From positions 1-41,237 of IMG/VR virus record IMGVR_UViG_3300047557_001833: a stretch of 41,237 nt of DNA. One strand, given 5' to 3'. This document shows positions 18,016 through 27,088 of this stretch, in pieces; position 1 is the first letter of the stretch; each line of letters opens with the position of its first letter. This stretch comes from a virus. The notes under the pieces are model-generated. The model had not been told where the DNA came from. It saw only the letters and a program-made list of their open reading frames with translations, and ran no database searches. The position numbers and the translations under genes are program-made.

Positions 18016-18117
18016 ATGAGAATGAATCGAAGAGACGAGATCAAGTCGATAGCCATCGCTGCTTTCGCCATGGGTCTCATTGTTGCAACAGCGTGGTTTC
18101 TTTTGTTCGTACTATGA
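18016..18117 (+). CDS. Tiny membrane protein, 33 aa
   Basis: A 33-residue peptide with a basic N-terminus (MRMNRRDEIK) and a hydrophobic remainder SIAIAAFAMGLIVATAWFLL, that is one membrane segment with the N-terminus inside. ATG at 18016 (or 18022). The stop overlaps the next start in ATGA, which supports translation. Its role is unknown; small peptides of this type can be holin-like or act on host membrane proteins. Confidence 0.45.
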   Translation: MRMNRRDEIKSIAIAAFAMGLIVATAWFLLFVL

Positions 18118-18308
18118 ATACAACCATCCGAATCGCAGAAGCAGACGAGTCATCCACCAAGTTCAACTTCGAGGACTTCAACCGCGCTTACCGGCGATGG
18201 TTGATCCGTCGAGGATTCAACGACGAGATCGAGCGCATGGACCGTTTCAAGGGCATCGCAAAGCGGTCGCGTGACAAAAAAGCAGCGAAGAACAAGATTG
18301 CCAAATGA
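18114..18308 (+). CDS. Hypothetical basic protein, 64 aa
   Basis: A 64-residue protein: TIRIAEADESSTKFNFEDFN, then RAYRRWLIRRGFNDEIERMD and a lysine-rich tail (RDKKAAKNKIAK). It is helical and basic, possibly nucleic-acid binding. The ATG lies in an overlap with the upstream stop, and its own stop overlaps the next ATG. No family is recognised. Confidence 0.55.
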   Translation: MNTTIRIAEADESSTKFNFEDFNRAYRRWLIRRGFNDEIERMDRFKGIAKRSRDKKAAKNKIAK

Positions 18309-18496
18309 ACTCATCGACAATCACCCGCGAACAACTCTTGAAAGAGGCTCCAAGACTTGTGGAGTATGCGATCATGCGGGGATGGATGTCCTATCCGAAG
18401 AAGGTCAAACAACCCAGCCCTTGGAACGATTTAACCGATGAAGAAGACATTCAAGAACTCCGTAAAACCCTCACTCAAGGTCCAGGTGATCGATGA
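18305..18496 (+). CDS. Hypothetical protein, 63 aa
   Basis: A 63-residue protein with TITREQLLKEAPRLVEYAIM and PSPWNDLTDEEDIQELRKTL. It is helical and soluble, with no motif. It starts in an ATGA overlap with the previous gene and overlaps the next gene by 59 bases in another frame. Either this end or the next start may be misjudged, but both frames look protein-like. Confidence 0.5.
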   Translation: MNSSTITREQLLKEAPRLVEYAIMRGWMSYPKKVKQPSPWNDLTDEEDIQELRKTLTQGPGDR

Positions 18497-18629
18497 AGAC
18501 GCCGAGATCCGAATCGGCGAGATGAAGGTGCCAGCCGTGGCCTACGTTCGCGAAGGCCGCAACAAGGTGAGCATCCGCACCAAGGAGGAGTTCAAGGCGA
18601 AGTTCGTCAGGGATGAACCGGAATCCTGA
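18438..18629 (+). CDS. Hypothetical protein, 63 aa
   Basis: A 63-residue beta-rich protein: SLKVQVIDEDAEIRIGEMKV, then PAVAYVREGRNKVSIRTKEE. Its regular strand pattern supports a real small domain. The start ATG at 18438 overlaps the previous gene by 59 bases; no later ATG keeps the fold intact except an internal methionine in GEMKV. Its end overlaps the next gene by 17 bases. Confidence 0.5.
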   Translation: MKKTFKNSVKPSLKVQVIDEDAEIRIGEMKVPAVAYVREGRNKVSIRTKEEFKAKFVRDEPES

Positions 18630-18840
18630 CACATACATCGACGCTCAGGCAAAGCTCTTTGAACATTTCGACCAAAGGCGAATCAGAATTCAATTCTGGT
18701 CGAAGTATCTGATCACACCCAAAGAGCTTGCCCTGCTGTTCAAGCGGAACCGCGAGCATCGTCAGTTCATACAGGAAATAGCGTCATCGGACCTAGGTGA
18801 GGCGGGACGCAAAGCGCGTACATATCTTGGAATCACATGA
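18613..18840 (+). CDS. Hypothetical helical protein, 75 aa
   Basis: A 75-residue basic helical protein (DAQAKLFEHFDQRRIRIQFW, then LITPKELALLFKRNREHRQF). It sits just ahead of the primase-helicase, and its stop overlaps that gene's ATG, so it is probably co-expressed with replication functions. A role as replication accessory factor is only positional inference. Confidence 0.55.
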   Translation: MNRNPDTYIDAQAKLFEHFDQRRIRIQFWSKYLITPKELALLFKRNREHRQFIQEIASSDLGEAGRKARTYLGIT

Positions 18841-20651
18841 ATACAATCGAACGGGCGAGGGCATGGCTTGCCAGCGTTCCAGGAGCAGTCTCCGGCCAGA
18901 ATGGTCATTCCCAAACATTCACCGCAGCCACAGGTCTCATCCACGGGTTTGAACTGACCGCTGGCGACGCTCTCGCGTTGCTATCGGAATGGAACCTCAA
19001 ATGTAGCCCGAAATGGAGCGAGGCGGAGCTTCGGCACAAGATCAATCAGGCCGAGAAAACTCCGCACACAAATCCCAAGGGCTACCTCAAGAACACCCGA
19101 TCCACCGGCAATCCGGTCTCGATGACGGGCAAATTCGTCGTTCGCAAGATCCTTGCATTACCGGAACAGACTTCCCGATTTACAACCGAGGACTTCCTCA
19201 GAGCCTGCTTCGATCCAGACGAAACCGTCTGCATCTGCAACGAGATCATCACGGACGACGAAGGCCGATCCAGACCCGCTTCCAAGGGGACATACCTCAA
19301 GAGGGACGAATGGATCAAATCGCACTTTACCGCGCCCATATCGTCAATGTGGACCGGCAAAGAGGCCCGTGGCGCGTATGTCAGGATCAATCCATGCAGC
19401 GACCAGACAGGAACCGATTCCGGGGTCTCAACCTTCCGCCATGTCCTGGTCGAGATGGATGAGAAGTCGAAGGACGAACAATGGACGATCCTGAAGGAAT
19501 CGAACCTGCCATTCTCGGTCATCATCGATTCGGGCGGCAAGAGTCTGCATGGCTGGGTGCGGGTCGATGCGTCCAACCGCGAGGAATGGGAGCAGCGAAG
19601 GAACGTGGTCTACCAACACCTCGATCACCTAGGGGTGGATCCAAAGAACAAGAACGCCAGTAGGTTCAGCCGTCTCCCCGGCGTGATGCGGAACGGTGTC
19701 GAGCAGAAGCTCTTGGCCCTCAATCAGGGTGCGCCGTGTTGGGATGATTTCATCGATCACTTGGAGTCGGCCAACCTGCCGAGCAAGTTCGATCTCGTTG
19801 ACATCATCACCTACGACAAGGAGAACGATCCTGATAATTTGATCGGTGATCGCTGGTTGCGCCGGGGAACCAGTCTTCTCTTTGTGGGACAAAGTGGATG
19901 CGGAAAATCGTCCTTGGTGATGTCGCAAGCTATTCATTGGGCGCATGGATTGTCATGGTTCGGGATAGCCCCGATCCGACCGTTGAAGGTGATGGTGATT
20001 CAAGCGGAGAACGACATCGCGGATATGCACGATTCGCTGATCGGTGCGGCAAAGGGTGTGTTCTCGGATTATTGGGAATCGAAGATCCGAGAATCTGGAA
20101 TCGAGTTCTACCGTGAGACAGTTCGGGTTGGGATCGATTTCACGACGATGCTTCGGAAGATGGTCAAGAAATCGAAGCCTGACATCGTGTACATCGATCC
20201 GTTGCTTTCGTACATCGGGGGCAATCCTGCGGACATCGAGGTCTGCTCGCAGTTCACGCGGCAACAGCTCCAGCCTTTGATGATCGAAACGGGTGTGATC
20301 ATCGTGCTGGTGCATCACTTCCCGAAGCCGAAGGGGAAGGATGAGAAACCTGAGAGCGTGGCAGAGATGGCTTACTCAGGGTTTGGGTCGAGTGACCTGA
20401 CGAACTGGGCGCGAGAGGTGATGGTGCTTCGCGAAGTGGGCTACAATGCGCCACGGAAGTTCATGCTTGGGTTGGCCAAGAGATCGATGCGGAGCGGCTT
20501 ACAGGATCGTGAAGGTAAGAAAACAGGCGGCATCACGATCCAGCATTCGTTGAAGAACATCTGCTGGGAGTATGCTCCACCGGAGGTCTTCACGGTGGAT
20601 AAGGAGCAGAAGCAGAAGAAGGCGAACGGCTACCGCAAGAAATTCTACTGA
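18837..20651 (+). CDS. Primase-helicase / RepA-like replication protein, 604 aa
   Basis: A 604-residue replication protein in three parts. Residues 1-75 (ARAWLASVPGAVSGQNGHSQ and on) resemble the PriCT-type domain found with primases. Residues about 195-290 carry VLVEMDEKSKDEQW, FSVIIDSGGKSLHGWVRV and RFSRLPGVMRNG, like the archaeo-eukaryotic primase catalytic fold. From about 335 comes a RepA/AAA-type ATPase with Walker A GQSGCGKS (351-358), Walker B DIVYIDP (449-455) and IIVLVHHFPKP. It would lay down primers and unwind the origin. Its stop TGA is immediately followed by the stop of the converging minus-strand operon (TGATCA). Confidence 0.8.
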   Translation: MNTIERARAWLASVPGAVSGQNGHSQTFTAATGLIHGFELTAGDALALLSEWNLKCSPKWSEAELRHKINQAEKTPHTNPKGYLKNTRSTGNPVSMTGKFVVRKILALPEQTSRFTTEDFLRACFDPDETVCICNEIITDDEGRSRPASKGTYLKRDEWIKSHFTAPISSMWTGKEARGAYVRINPCSDQTGTDSGVSTFRHVLVEMDEKSKDEQWTILKESNLPFSVIIDSGGKSLHGWVRVDASNREEWEQRRNVVYQHLDHLGVDPKNKNASRFSRLPGVMRNGVEQKLLALNQGAPCWDDFIDHLESANLPSKFDLVDIITYDKENDPDNLIGDRWLRRGTSLLFVGQSGCGKSSLVMSQAIHWAHGLSWFGIAPIRPLKVMVIQAENDIADMHDSLIGAAKGVFSDYWESKIRESGIEFYRETVRVGIDFTTMLRKMVKKSKPDIVYIDPLLSYIGGNPADIEVCSQFTRQQLQPLMIETGVIIVLVHHFPKPKGKDEKPESVAEMAYSGFGSSDLTNWAREVMVLREVGYNAPRKFMLGLAKRSMRSGLQDREGKKTGGITIQHSLKNICWEYAPPEVFTVDKEQKQKKANGYRKKFY

Positions 20652-20840
20652 TCAGGCGTTAGCCTTTTCGCGCATGGCGCGGCGACGGCCTTTGGCAGCG
20701 AGAGACTGGAACTTCGCCTTGCCGAGCTTCTTACGTCCAAGGTAAGCCGCCAAAGCACCGGGATCTTTCACACCCTTCTTCTCAAGCTCGCCAACGAGCT
20801 TCTCGTAACGTCCGCCACCACCAAGTTTTATCTTGTCCAT
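20652..20840 (-). CDS. Small basic phage protein, 62 aa
   Basis: A 62-residue very basic protein: MDKIKLGGGGRYEKLVGELE, then KKGVKDPGALAAYLGRKKLG and a KRRRAM-type tail. I recall this GGGGR.E.L...L..KGV.DP.ALAA.IGRKK pattern from many phages, where it sits at the end of virion operons; the role is unknown. The start is the ATG at 20840; longer upstream frames overlap the next gene. It is the last gene of the leftward operon and its stop abuts that of the primase-helicase gene. Confidence 0.7.
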   Translation of the reverse strand: MDKIKLGGGGRYEKLVGELEKKGVKDPGALAAYLGRKKLGKAKFQSLAAKGRRRAMREKANA

Positions 20841-20844
20841 AAAT

Positions 20845-21132
20845 TTACCAGAGGTTTTTGCAGGCCCAGTAACGAGCCGTGGTTTTATCTTTTGCTGTCT
20901 CGCAGTTGTGCCGCGAGCGAAAATTTGAGCGTCGAGCGTTGTTCTTGTGCTTGGTGAAATCGGAATACCGAACATCACCGAAATGCACAACAACCACGTT
21001 CCCTTTCGAATTCTTGACGAAGACACTTTTCTTCTTCGGATACGGAGTAACACCATCGATTTTTCGAGGTGAATTGAGCGTTACCTTGCGACCCTTGTAG
21101 GTGTTACCCTTTTTGGAGAGTGAGGTTTTCAT
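20845..21132 (-). CDS. Conserved small basic phage protein, 95 aa
   Basis: A 95-residue basic protein with KIDGVTPYPKKKSVFVKNSK, a beta strand VVVVHFGD, and a C-terminal block FTKHKNNARRSNFRSRHNCE followed by KTTARYWACKNLW. The ending F..HK...RR..F..RH.C....DKTTA.YW.CK is a recurring signature of small phage proteins encoded near structural genes. Its ATG overlaps the stop of the upstream virion gene. Function unknown, probably a virion or DNA-associated component. Confidence 0.7.
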   Translation of the reverse strand: MKTSLSKKGNTYKGRKVTLNSPRKIDGVTPYPKKKSVFVKNSKGNVVVVHFGDVRYSDFTKHKNNARRSNFRSRHNCETAKDKTTARYWACKNLW

Positions 21133-23885
21133 GGAAGGACATTCTCAGCTTCAACGGCTTGCCTGTACTCATCGGAGTTCTTTCCAAATTCCTGACGAAT
21201 CGAAGACGACACTTGGTTTGCCAAAACATTGAGCATTCTCGCATCGATGTCTTTGATCGGAGTCATCGCAAGTTTGCGAAGCTCAGGCGTTGAAAGAGCT
21301 TTGGCAGCGAATCGATAACGAATCTCATCGCTAGAATTCCAAAGCCTTGAGAGGAAAGACAATGCCGCCGGAAGTGTGCCCTGAGCAACATTTCCACCTT
21401 GATATCCAACCAGAATGTAATTGATCAGACTGCGGTTTACGTCAGATGCAGTCTTAGCGGGAACCGGCATATCAGCTATCGCCTGAGCAACCTTTTGCAG
21501 TTCCTGCCTTCCAGAAGGTCCAAGCAATGTGTTTGCAGTTTCAAAAAACGGACTAGCAACTCTTCCTGCCGTTCCTGGTCCAGCAGGTACACCAGCCGAA
21601 ACAAGATTCAAAAGTTTTTGACCATCAATAACCCCACCCGAGCTTGCGTTCTTGAGAAGGTCATCAATGAAAAGCGATTGAACATCTCGAAGAACATCCG
21701 GTTTCCTAGATGACAACCTAGAAACCAGATTTGCTATTTTGGGCTGATTGATCGGATCAGAAACAAACTTTGCGATGTCGAATGTGTCGCGTTCAGCAAG
21801 CTGATCTAGACCGAGCTTTGAAAGCTCAGACTTTACCCTTACATCTTCCTGAACCGCTTTCTTGGCAAGATTTTGGAGAGCGTTTTTGTCGGTTGTTCCA
21901 AGCATTTGCTCAACAAATCTGGGATCAGCAGTTACCGAATTCAGATAATCTTCTGGAGATTTTACTGCGTTACGAATCGATCCCAATCTTGATTCCGTCA
22001 GGAATGCAGAACGAATGCCTGAGTAATTCGGAAACAACTGGTTGCGAACAGGCTCTGGAAGATCGTTTATCTTCCTGAACATATCGCCAACATTGATTCC
22101 AGCACCTTTTCGTCCTGCTTGAGATGCCGTGCTTACAATGGCTTCTTTTACGAGATCAAGACCTTTTTGCCGGTTGTTGGAACCGAGAAGATCAGTGAGA
22201 AGGCCAAGGTTTGTTTCGGCGTTTGATCCAGTCAGTCTGGAAATGATTGCTTCTCCAGATAGTCCGCCACCCTCGCCAACCTCCTTCAAAATTCCTTCGC
22301 TCAAATTGCCACGGAAACGGGCAATATTCTGAGCGTAGTTTTTGTTGGCATCTCCGAGCGCAGTTTGAAGCGCAGGAGTCGCAGAGACTGCTTGATCGAT
22401 TTGGTTTGCAGCAATCTCCGCAAGTTGAGCCTTGGTTCTGACATCAACACCAGGAAGAACACCAGCCTGTCTGATCTGCTTTGAAAGATTAGAGGCAAGG
22501 TTTCTAGCCTCTTCAAGAGTGGCAGTATTTAGAAGGTCTTCAGCAGCACCTAGAGCGGCACGTTGGCCAGCAGGTGCAGATAGAACGGAAATCGTGCCAG
22601 CAGAAGTTTTGGCAAGATTCAGTCCCGCTGAATTCGCGTAATCGATCAAAGGCTGAAGATCGACCATTGTGGATGCATATTCAGGCATCGACTTGGCCTT
22701 TGAATATGCCGCGTTCCACGAATTCCTAGCTGTTTCAAGTGAGTTTTCTGCAAGATCCTTTAGATCATTGCCGATTGCGGCGATGCTTCTTCCTGGAGCA
22801 AAAAATGTTTTGCCAACGGTCAACGCTCGTTGTTCGGCGTTGTTCACGGAATTAGCAGCACGGGACGCAAAATCACGAACAGCTATTTCAGCTTGTTTTC
22901 CAAGTCCTTGTCGCTGCGGATCAAGAACATCAAACACCTGTCTTCCGATCTCTTGGGGCGTCCTGTTGCCTCGCGGAGTGTTTGCGGCACGATGCAGAGC
23001 AAGCTCATAAAGCTGACCCATGACTTCAGGATCAGGCTCAGCACCTTCCAAACCCATTCGACGAGAAATGGCTTTTGAGTTGATGGCTTCTGCCAAAGAA
23101 ATCGGAACCTGCTGTCCAGATGCAGATTCAATGGTCTGAACGGAACGCAGCATTTTCAGTTGATCCGACGTCAGATCAACCGGCCTGAATAAGTTTGCTA
23201 CCGTTTCCTTTACAACACCCAGCTTTCCTCCAAGCGACTTTGCGCCTGCGATAAGCCCCCGGACTGGTTCGCTAACAACTGGACCAAGAGCGGCACCAAA
23301 AGCCGTTTCTTTCGCAACCTCACCAGCGGCTTCCACAGGTTTTCCTTCAGTAACCAATTCCGCTGCCTTAGGGATTGAGGACGCGGCACCTCCGGTTGCA
23401 CCTAGAGTTGCTTGGGCTCCAATACGAGGCAAAAACCTGCCAGCCATAGCTGCCTGAGCCAAAGCAGGAACTCTTGCAGCAAGCATTTCTGGAACAGCCA
23501 TTCCAAGTGCAATGGCAGTCGCTCCTTCTGGAACGGTTTCATCAAATGCAGACGGCGCACCGGCAGCGGCTAACTGCTGCTCCTTTTCCATCATCGCTTG
23601 GCCCATGCGGGCAGACTCGCTCATGGTGGCCTGTTGAATCTGTTCAGGCGTAAGAGCCGATACCTGGCCAGCCTCCTCGCGCCGACGCATTTCACCAATA
23701 GTGCCAGCGCGATTTACAGCCTGTTCTAGCTGTTGAGGAGAGCCGACTTGAGCAGCAGGTTGAGTCGCGCCAGTGGAAGGAAGCCCTTTAAAAATCTCCT
23801 CAAGCTCCTGTTCGGTAGGAGGAGAATCTCCGGTCAAACGGAGCGTTTTGCCGGAGGCCGGATCGGTGACGCGATAGGTTGGCAT
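21129..23885 (-). CDS. Large internal/ejection virion protein, 918 aa
   Basis: A 918-residue protein starting with YRVTDPASGKTLRLTGDSPP and EQELEEIFKG, a short N-terminal domain found at the head of many large phage ejection proteins. It continues with an Ala/Gly-rich, partly hydrophobic zone at about 115-175 (EGATAIALGMAVPEMLAARV) and long helical sequence to the end. It lacks enzymatic motifs that I can see. Size, helical content and location behind the tail genes suggest an internal core protein ejected with the DNA, comparable to T7 gp15/gp16, though without detectable sequence identity by eye. Confidence 0.6.
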   Translation of the reverse strand: MPTYRVTDPASGKTLRLTGDSPPTEQELEEIFKGLPSTGATQPAAQVGSPQQLEQAVNRAGTIGEMRRREEAGQVSALTPEQIQQATMSESARMGQAMMEKEQQLAAAGAPSAFDETVPEGATAIALGMAVPEMLAARVPALAQAAMAGRFLPRIGAQATLGATGGAASSIPKAAELVTEGKPVEAAGEVAKETAFGAALGPVVSEPVRGLIAGAKSLGGKLGVVKETVANLFRPVDLTSDQLKMLRSVQTIESASGQQVPISLAEAINSKAISRRMGLEGAEPDPEVMGQLYELALHRAANTPRGNRTPQEIGRQVFDVLDPQRQGLGKQAEIAVRDFASRAANSVNNAEQRALTVGKTFFAPGRSIAAIGNDLKDLAENSLETARNSWNAAYSKAKSMPEYASTMVDLQPLIDYANSAGLNLAKTSAGTISVLSAPAGQRAALGAAEDLLNTATLEEARNLASNLSKQIRQAGVLPGVDVRTKAQLAEIAANQIDQAVSATPALQTALGDANKNYAQNIARFRGNLSEGILKEVGEGGGLSGEAIISRLTGSNAETNLGLLTDLLGSNNRQKGLDLVKEAIVSTASQAGRKGAGINVGDMFRKINDLPEPVRNQLFPNYSGIRSAFLTESRLGSIRNAVKSPEDYLNSVTADPRFVEQMLGTTDKNALQNLAKKAVQEDVRVKSELSKLGLDQLAERDTFDIAKFVSDPINQPKIANLVSRLSSRKPDVLRDVQSLFIDDLLKNASSGGVIDGQKLLNLVSAGVPAGPGTAGRVASPFFETANTLLGPSGRQELQKVAQAIADMPVPAKTASDVNRSLINYILVGYQGGNVAQGTLPAALSFLSRLWNSSDEIRYRFAAKALSTPELRKLAMTPIKDIDARMLNVLANQVSSSIRQEFGKNSDEYRQAVEAENVLP

Positions 23886-25228
23886 TATTGCGATTCGATT
23901 TCGATTTGGAAGCGTCCAGACCTCATTCCAGACGAAGGCGCAGCCGGTGTGGTCGGAACTACCGTCTGAGGAACACCGCTAGGAATGTTCGTCTGAAACA
24001 GCGGCAGATTGATCATCTTGTATTTGATCTTCAGATCGTCGGCCAACTGGACCTGCTCAGGAGTGATGCGGTACTTCGACTTGAAGTTGTTGATGGTGCG
24101 ATGCAGATCCTCCGCAGACATCTTCGCGAAGTTTCTGACATCGTTCGAGAAGTTGTCGCTCTTGATGCTACCGAGAGCGGCAACAAGACGCTGCATTTCG
24201 CTCGTCGTGACCGCTTTACCAGATTGTTCAAACGCCGCCTTGTTGAAGTTATCTTGGAACCTCTGAAGCAGTGCGTAAGCCTCACGCTCCTTGTCAGTCT
24301 TTGCACCAGTCAATCTCTTCTGAATTTCAGAAACCCGTCCATCGATGATGCCAACGAACGGCTGCAAAGCGTTCTTTCCGTACTTCTGCTCGAACGAGTT
24401 AAGCTCATCAACGAGCGTAGATGTCGTTCCAGCAATGCGTTCGTCACCCTCGATCTGCTTGGCCTGAGTGGCCGGAGGAATCGTCCATTTGCCGCTTAAA
24501 GCGTTGTTCTCGATGAACGACTTTGTGACGTTGTCAGGCTTTCCAAAAAGATTGGTGTACTCGTCGATAGCGAGTTGAGCGTTGCGTTCGGAGGAGCGTT
24601 CTCCAGCGGTTTTTGTCCGCTCCCTAGACATCTTGATCGCTTCACCGATTCTCTGATCAAACGGCAGATTTGGATCGGTCTGAGAATATGCAGCGCGAAC
24701 TTCCTGCGAGTAACCTTTCAAAGGAAGCATCGGAAGATTCTGCCGATAAAGTTGCTCGTTGATCTGTCCGGTTTGAGGATCGAAAACATCCACACCGAGA
24801 ACGGACAACATATCTGCCGCGTTGTTGGCTCGTTCGGCATCGTACTTCTCGCGAGCCTTGAGGAGTTTTGCGCGAGGCGAATACTGCTGGAGTCCTTGGA
24901 CTGCTTGCTGTGCTTGCTGATTGAAAATCTTTGATCGAAACCTAGGAACAGTCGGAATCTGAGCTTCGATATCAGGATTGTTTAGAAACGAAGCAAGCTG
25001 ATCGTTGAAAGTTTGGAACGCATCAAACTCAGCATTCTGCGCTTCGGACTCTTTTAGAGCATCCGCATACGCCTTGGACTGAATCTTGTTCTGAAGATCG
25101 TACTGCCGCTGGCGCATGATCTGATCAGCCGCCTGTTGCTGGAACTGCTCTACCAACCGGGCCTGAGTTTGCGCGCGGTCGAACAGGCTGGCACCTAGCT
25201 GAAATGCTTGAAGAGATTGGTCGGCCAT
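23885..25228 (-). CDS. Internal virion protein, coiled-coil rich, 447 aa
   Basis: A 447-residue, Gln/Ala-rich helical protein. The N-terminal 100 residues (FQLGASLFDRAQTQARLVEQ and on) form long amphipathic helices. The middle contains PTVPRFRSKIFNQQAQQAVQ and repeated charged helices. It lies between two other presumed internal proteins, sharing a TAATG junction with the gene downstream. A role as core or ejection protein of a podovirus-like virion is inferred from order and composition, not from a recognised family. Confidence 0.6.
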   Translation of the reverse strand: MADQSLQAFQLGASLFDRAQTQARLVEQFQQQAADQIMRQRQYDLQNKIQSKAYADALKESEAQNAEFDAFQTFNDQLASFLNNPDIEAQIPTVPRFRSKIFNQQAQQAVQGLQQYSPRAKLLKAREKYDAERANNAADMLSVLGVDVFDPQTGQINEQLYRQNLPMLPLKGYSQEVRAAYSQTDPNLPFDQRIGEAIKMSRERTKTAGERSSERNAQLAIDEYTNLFGKPDNVTKSFIENNALSGKWTIPPATQAKQIEGDERIAGTTSTLVDELNSFEQKYGKNALQPFVGIIDGRVSEIQKRLTGAKTDKEREAYALLQRFQDNFNKAAFEQSGKAVTTSEMQRLVAALGSIKSDNFSNDVRNFAKMSAEDLHRTINNFKSKYRITPEQVQLADDLKIKYKMINLPLFQTNIPSGVPQTVVPTTPAAPSSGMRSGRFQIEIESQ

Positions 25229-25231
25229 AAA

Positions 25232-26110
25232 TCAGCGGATTCCGGGATAGTAAGAAGACGGAGGAACAGCGTAAACGGTAGCCGGTGACATCGGATTCGG
25301 ATAAGCGGTTTCTCCGGTGCTGTAATCGACAGTCGTGCTGCTGACGCTCGGCATACCTCCGGGTGTAGTACCGTAAGCCGCAGGACTGTTGGCCATCATG
25401 GCGTTGTACATCCCGTACTGCATCAACGCACCGCCAGCGATGTTTCCGACATTGCTGAGAGCAGTTCCAACAGATTGCTGGAACGGTGACGGCGCAGCGG
25501 CAACTTGAGCGGCGGTCACATCGCGACCGTACTGACGAGCTTGCTGCTCTTGAATCGCACCGATCCGCTGAGCAGGGGTGATGAACATACTGCTCACCGA
25601 GAACGGTTGAACCATTCCGAAAGTCCGTTGCTGCTGGATGAAGTTCTGAGCTTGAGCAAGACCCTGATTCTGCAACTGCATCGAGGTCAGACCAAGATCG
25701 CGAGCTGTCAAAGCTCGTCCAGCACCAGTACCAGCGTAACCGCCCATCAAAGCTCGACCGGCAGTAGACCGTTGAACCTGAGCAGAAACCTCTGGCGAAA
25801 TCTCACCGGCCAAGGCTGCACCGATGTTCTTGCTGGCTTGCTGAACCAACTGATCGTAACCGGGGATCGCCCGACGAAGCTGGGCCTCAAGCTGAGTCTG
25901 CTCAGCCTGAGTGGTCCGCTGAGCAAGATCGGTGGCGGATTCAAGCGATGCGATGTTCTGCTGGATCGCCTGGCGTTGTTCAGCCTCGAAATTGATGGGC
26001 TTCAACTCGGGGATCTTCGGCTTGCGACCGCCGAACAAACCACCGAGCAGACTTCCAGCAGCCGAGATTCCGGCTCCACCTAGAATTGCTGCACCTAGTC
26101 CGATTGCCAT
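25232..26110 (-). CDS. Internal virion protein with N-terminal membrane segment, 292 aa
   Basis: A 292-residue protein with a glycine-rich hydrophobic N-terminus (GLGAAILGGAGISAAGSLLG), then KIPELKPINFEAEQRQAIQQ and a long Gln-rich helical region with GRALMGGYAGTGAGRALTAR. This layout recalls the small ejection protein (T7 gp14-like) that inserts into the outer membrane. It sits between the tail adaptor and the coiled-coil virion protein, the usual place. The C-terminal 60 residues are Tyr/Pro-rich and disordered. Confidence 0.6.
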   Translation of the reverse strand: MAIGLGAAILGGAGISAAGSLLGGLFGGRKPKIPELKPINFEAEQRQAIQQNIASLESATDLAQRTTQAEQTQLEAQLRRAIPGYDQLVQQASKNIGAALAGEISPEVSAQVQRSTAGRALMGGYAGTGAGRALTARDLGLTSMQLQNQGLAQAQNFIQQQRTFGMVQPFSVSSMFITPAQRIGAIQEQQARQYGRDVTAAQVAAAPSPFQQSVGTALSNVGNIAGGALMQYGMYNAMMANSPAAYGTTPGGMPSVSSTTVDYSTGETAYPNPMSPATVYAVPPSSYYPGIR

Positions 26111-26119
26111 AAATATCCT

Positions 26120-27088
26120 TTAGAACCACTGATACAATCCACCGCCACTCTGGCCCGCTCCGACCATACGGATCGTAGCGACCGCATCACCAAGGTATTG
26201 CATCGTCTGCTCTTGGACCGCTTGCACGGCCTTAGCTTCATACGCAACAGCCTCGTTTAGAAGATCATTCTCTTCCTTACGAATCGCTTGAACCATCAAT
26301 TTGATGGCGTCCGCACAAGGAGGAATCAGGTAATCGTTCGGAGTCGATGCGTTGATGTGCCGCATTTTTCCGATGACAGTCACCAACTGGCTACAGTTGC
26401 CATTCCTGCCAGTCCAAAACGAACGACGATACTGAGGCAACGTCTCGTCTGGATCGTACACAGCAAGATCCACTTCGCTGAACGTGCTGGAATTGTATTC
26501 GTACAAGCGACTGACCGTGTTGGTCGCCTGACGAATCACTCCGGTCAAAGATACAAATTTCTTGGTGGATTGAACGTACGGGAGGGCCAAAGTCAGCTTC
26601 TCGCCATCGATCCACGCCCCACCGCTCTGAGTCCTGATCCATTGACCATTCTGATCGTAACCCTGGAGAGTTATGGTCTTTCCGACATCAGAAGCATCGC
26701 CCGGATAAACGCGAAGGAAGCTGTTGATGCCGCCAGACATATCGCGGTATGAAACCACAGTACCCCGATCAATAAGCTGTCGTCCGCTGCAAGCGTTTCG
26801 TTCGTCAACCAGTCCGAAGCCCGTTTCTTGGAACTCGTACCATTGATTGCGAACAGATCCGGTTTGGCAGCAGTCGGCCACAGCTTCGATAGTCTCGATT
26901 GAACGCGGCCAAGTGATGCATCCATCGGTCGTGCAAATGGTGAACTTGCCGTAGGAACCGGCCCACAGACCCTTGTGAAGCAGACGCCGACAGGCTTGGT
27001 TGATGTACTCGTAGACGCGAGAATCATCGGAGCAGACCCCGATAACCCGAGCGATCAACGATTGGATGTCAGCAACGATCAGCTTCAT
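26120..27088 (-). CDS. Tail tubular A-like / head-tail adaptor protein, 322 aa
   Basis: A 322-residue protein. Its N-terminus (RVYEYINQACRRLLHKGLWA) resembles the helical start of phage tail tubular A/adaptor proteins, which often read 'R...Y.N.A.RRL...G.W'. The middle is beta-rich (SFLRVYPGDASDVGKTITLQ and on). The C-terminal helix (AIRKEENDLLNEAVAYEAKA) matches the family's late 'A..KE.....A......' region. It would link portal to nozzle. It overlaps the upstream collar gene by 4 bases, and the order adaptor/nozzle/internal proteins fits a T7-type tail. Confidence 0.65.
   Translation of the reverse strand: MKLIVADIQSLIARVIGVCSDDSRVYEYINQACRRLLHKGLWAGSYGKFTICTTDGCITWPRSIETIEAVADCCQTGSVRNQWYEFQETGFGLVDERNACSGRQLIDRGTVVSYRDMSGGINSFLRVYPGDASDVGKTITLQGYDQNGQWIRTQSGGAWIDGEKLTLALPYVQSTKKFVSLTGVIRQATNTVSRLYEYNSSTFSEVDLAVYDPDETLPQYRRSFWTGRNGNCSQLVTVIGKMRHINASTPNDYLIPPCADAIKLMVQAIRKEENDLLNEAVAYEAKAVQAVQEQTMQYLGDAVATIRMVGAGQSGGGLYQWF

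Noticed and set aside
23879-24499. Plus-strand 206-codon frame opposite the coiled-coil virion gene
   Set aside because: Leu/Arg-rich antisense shadow without ribosome site or motif; the minus-strand gene fits the operon spacing exactly.
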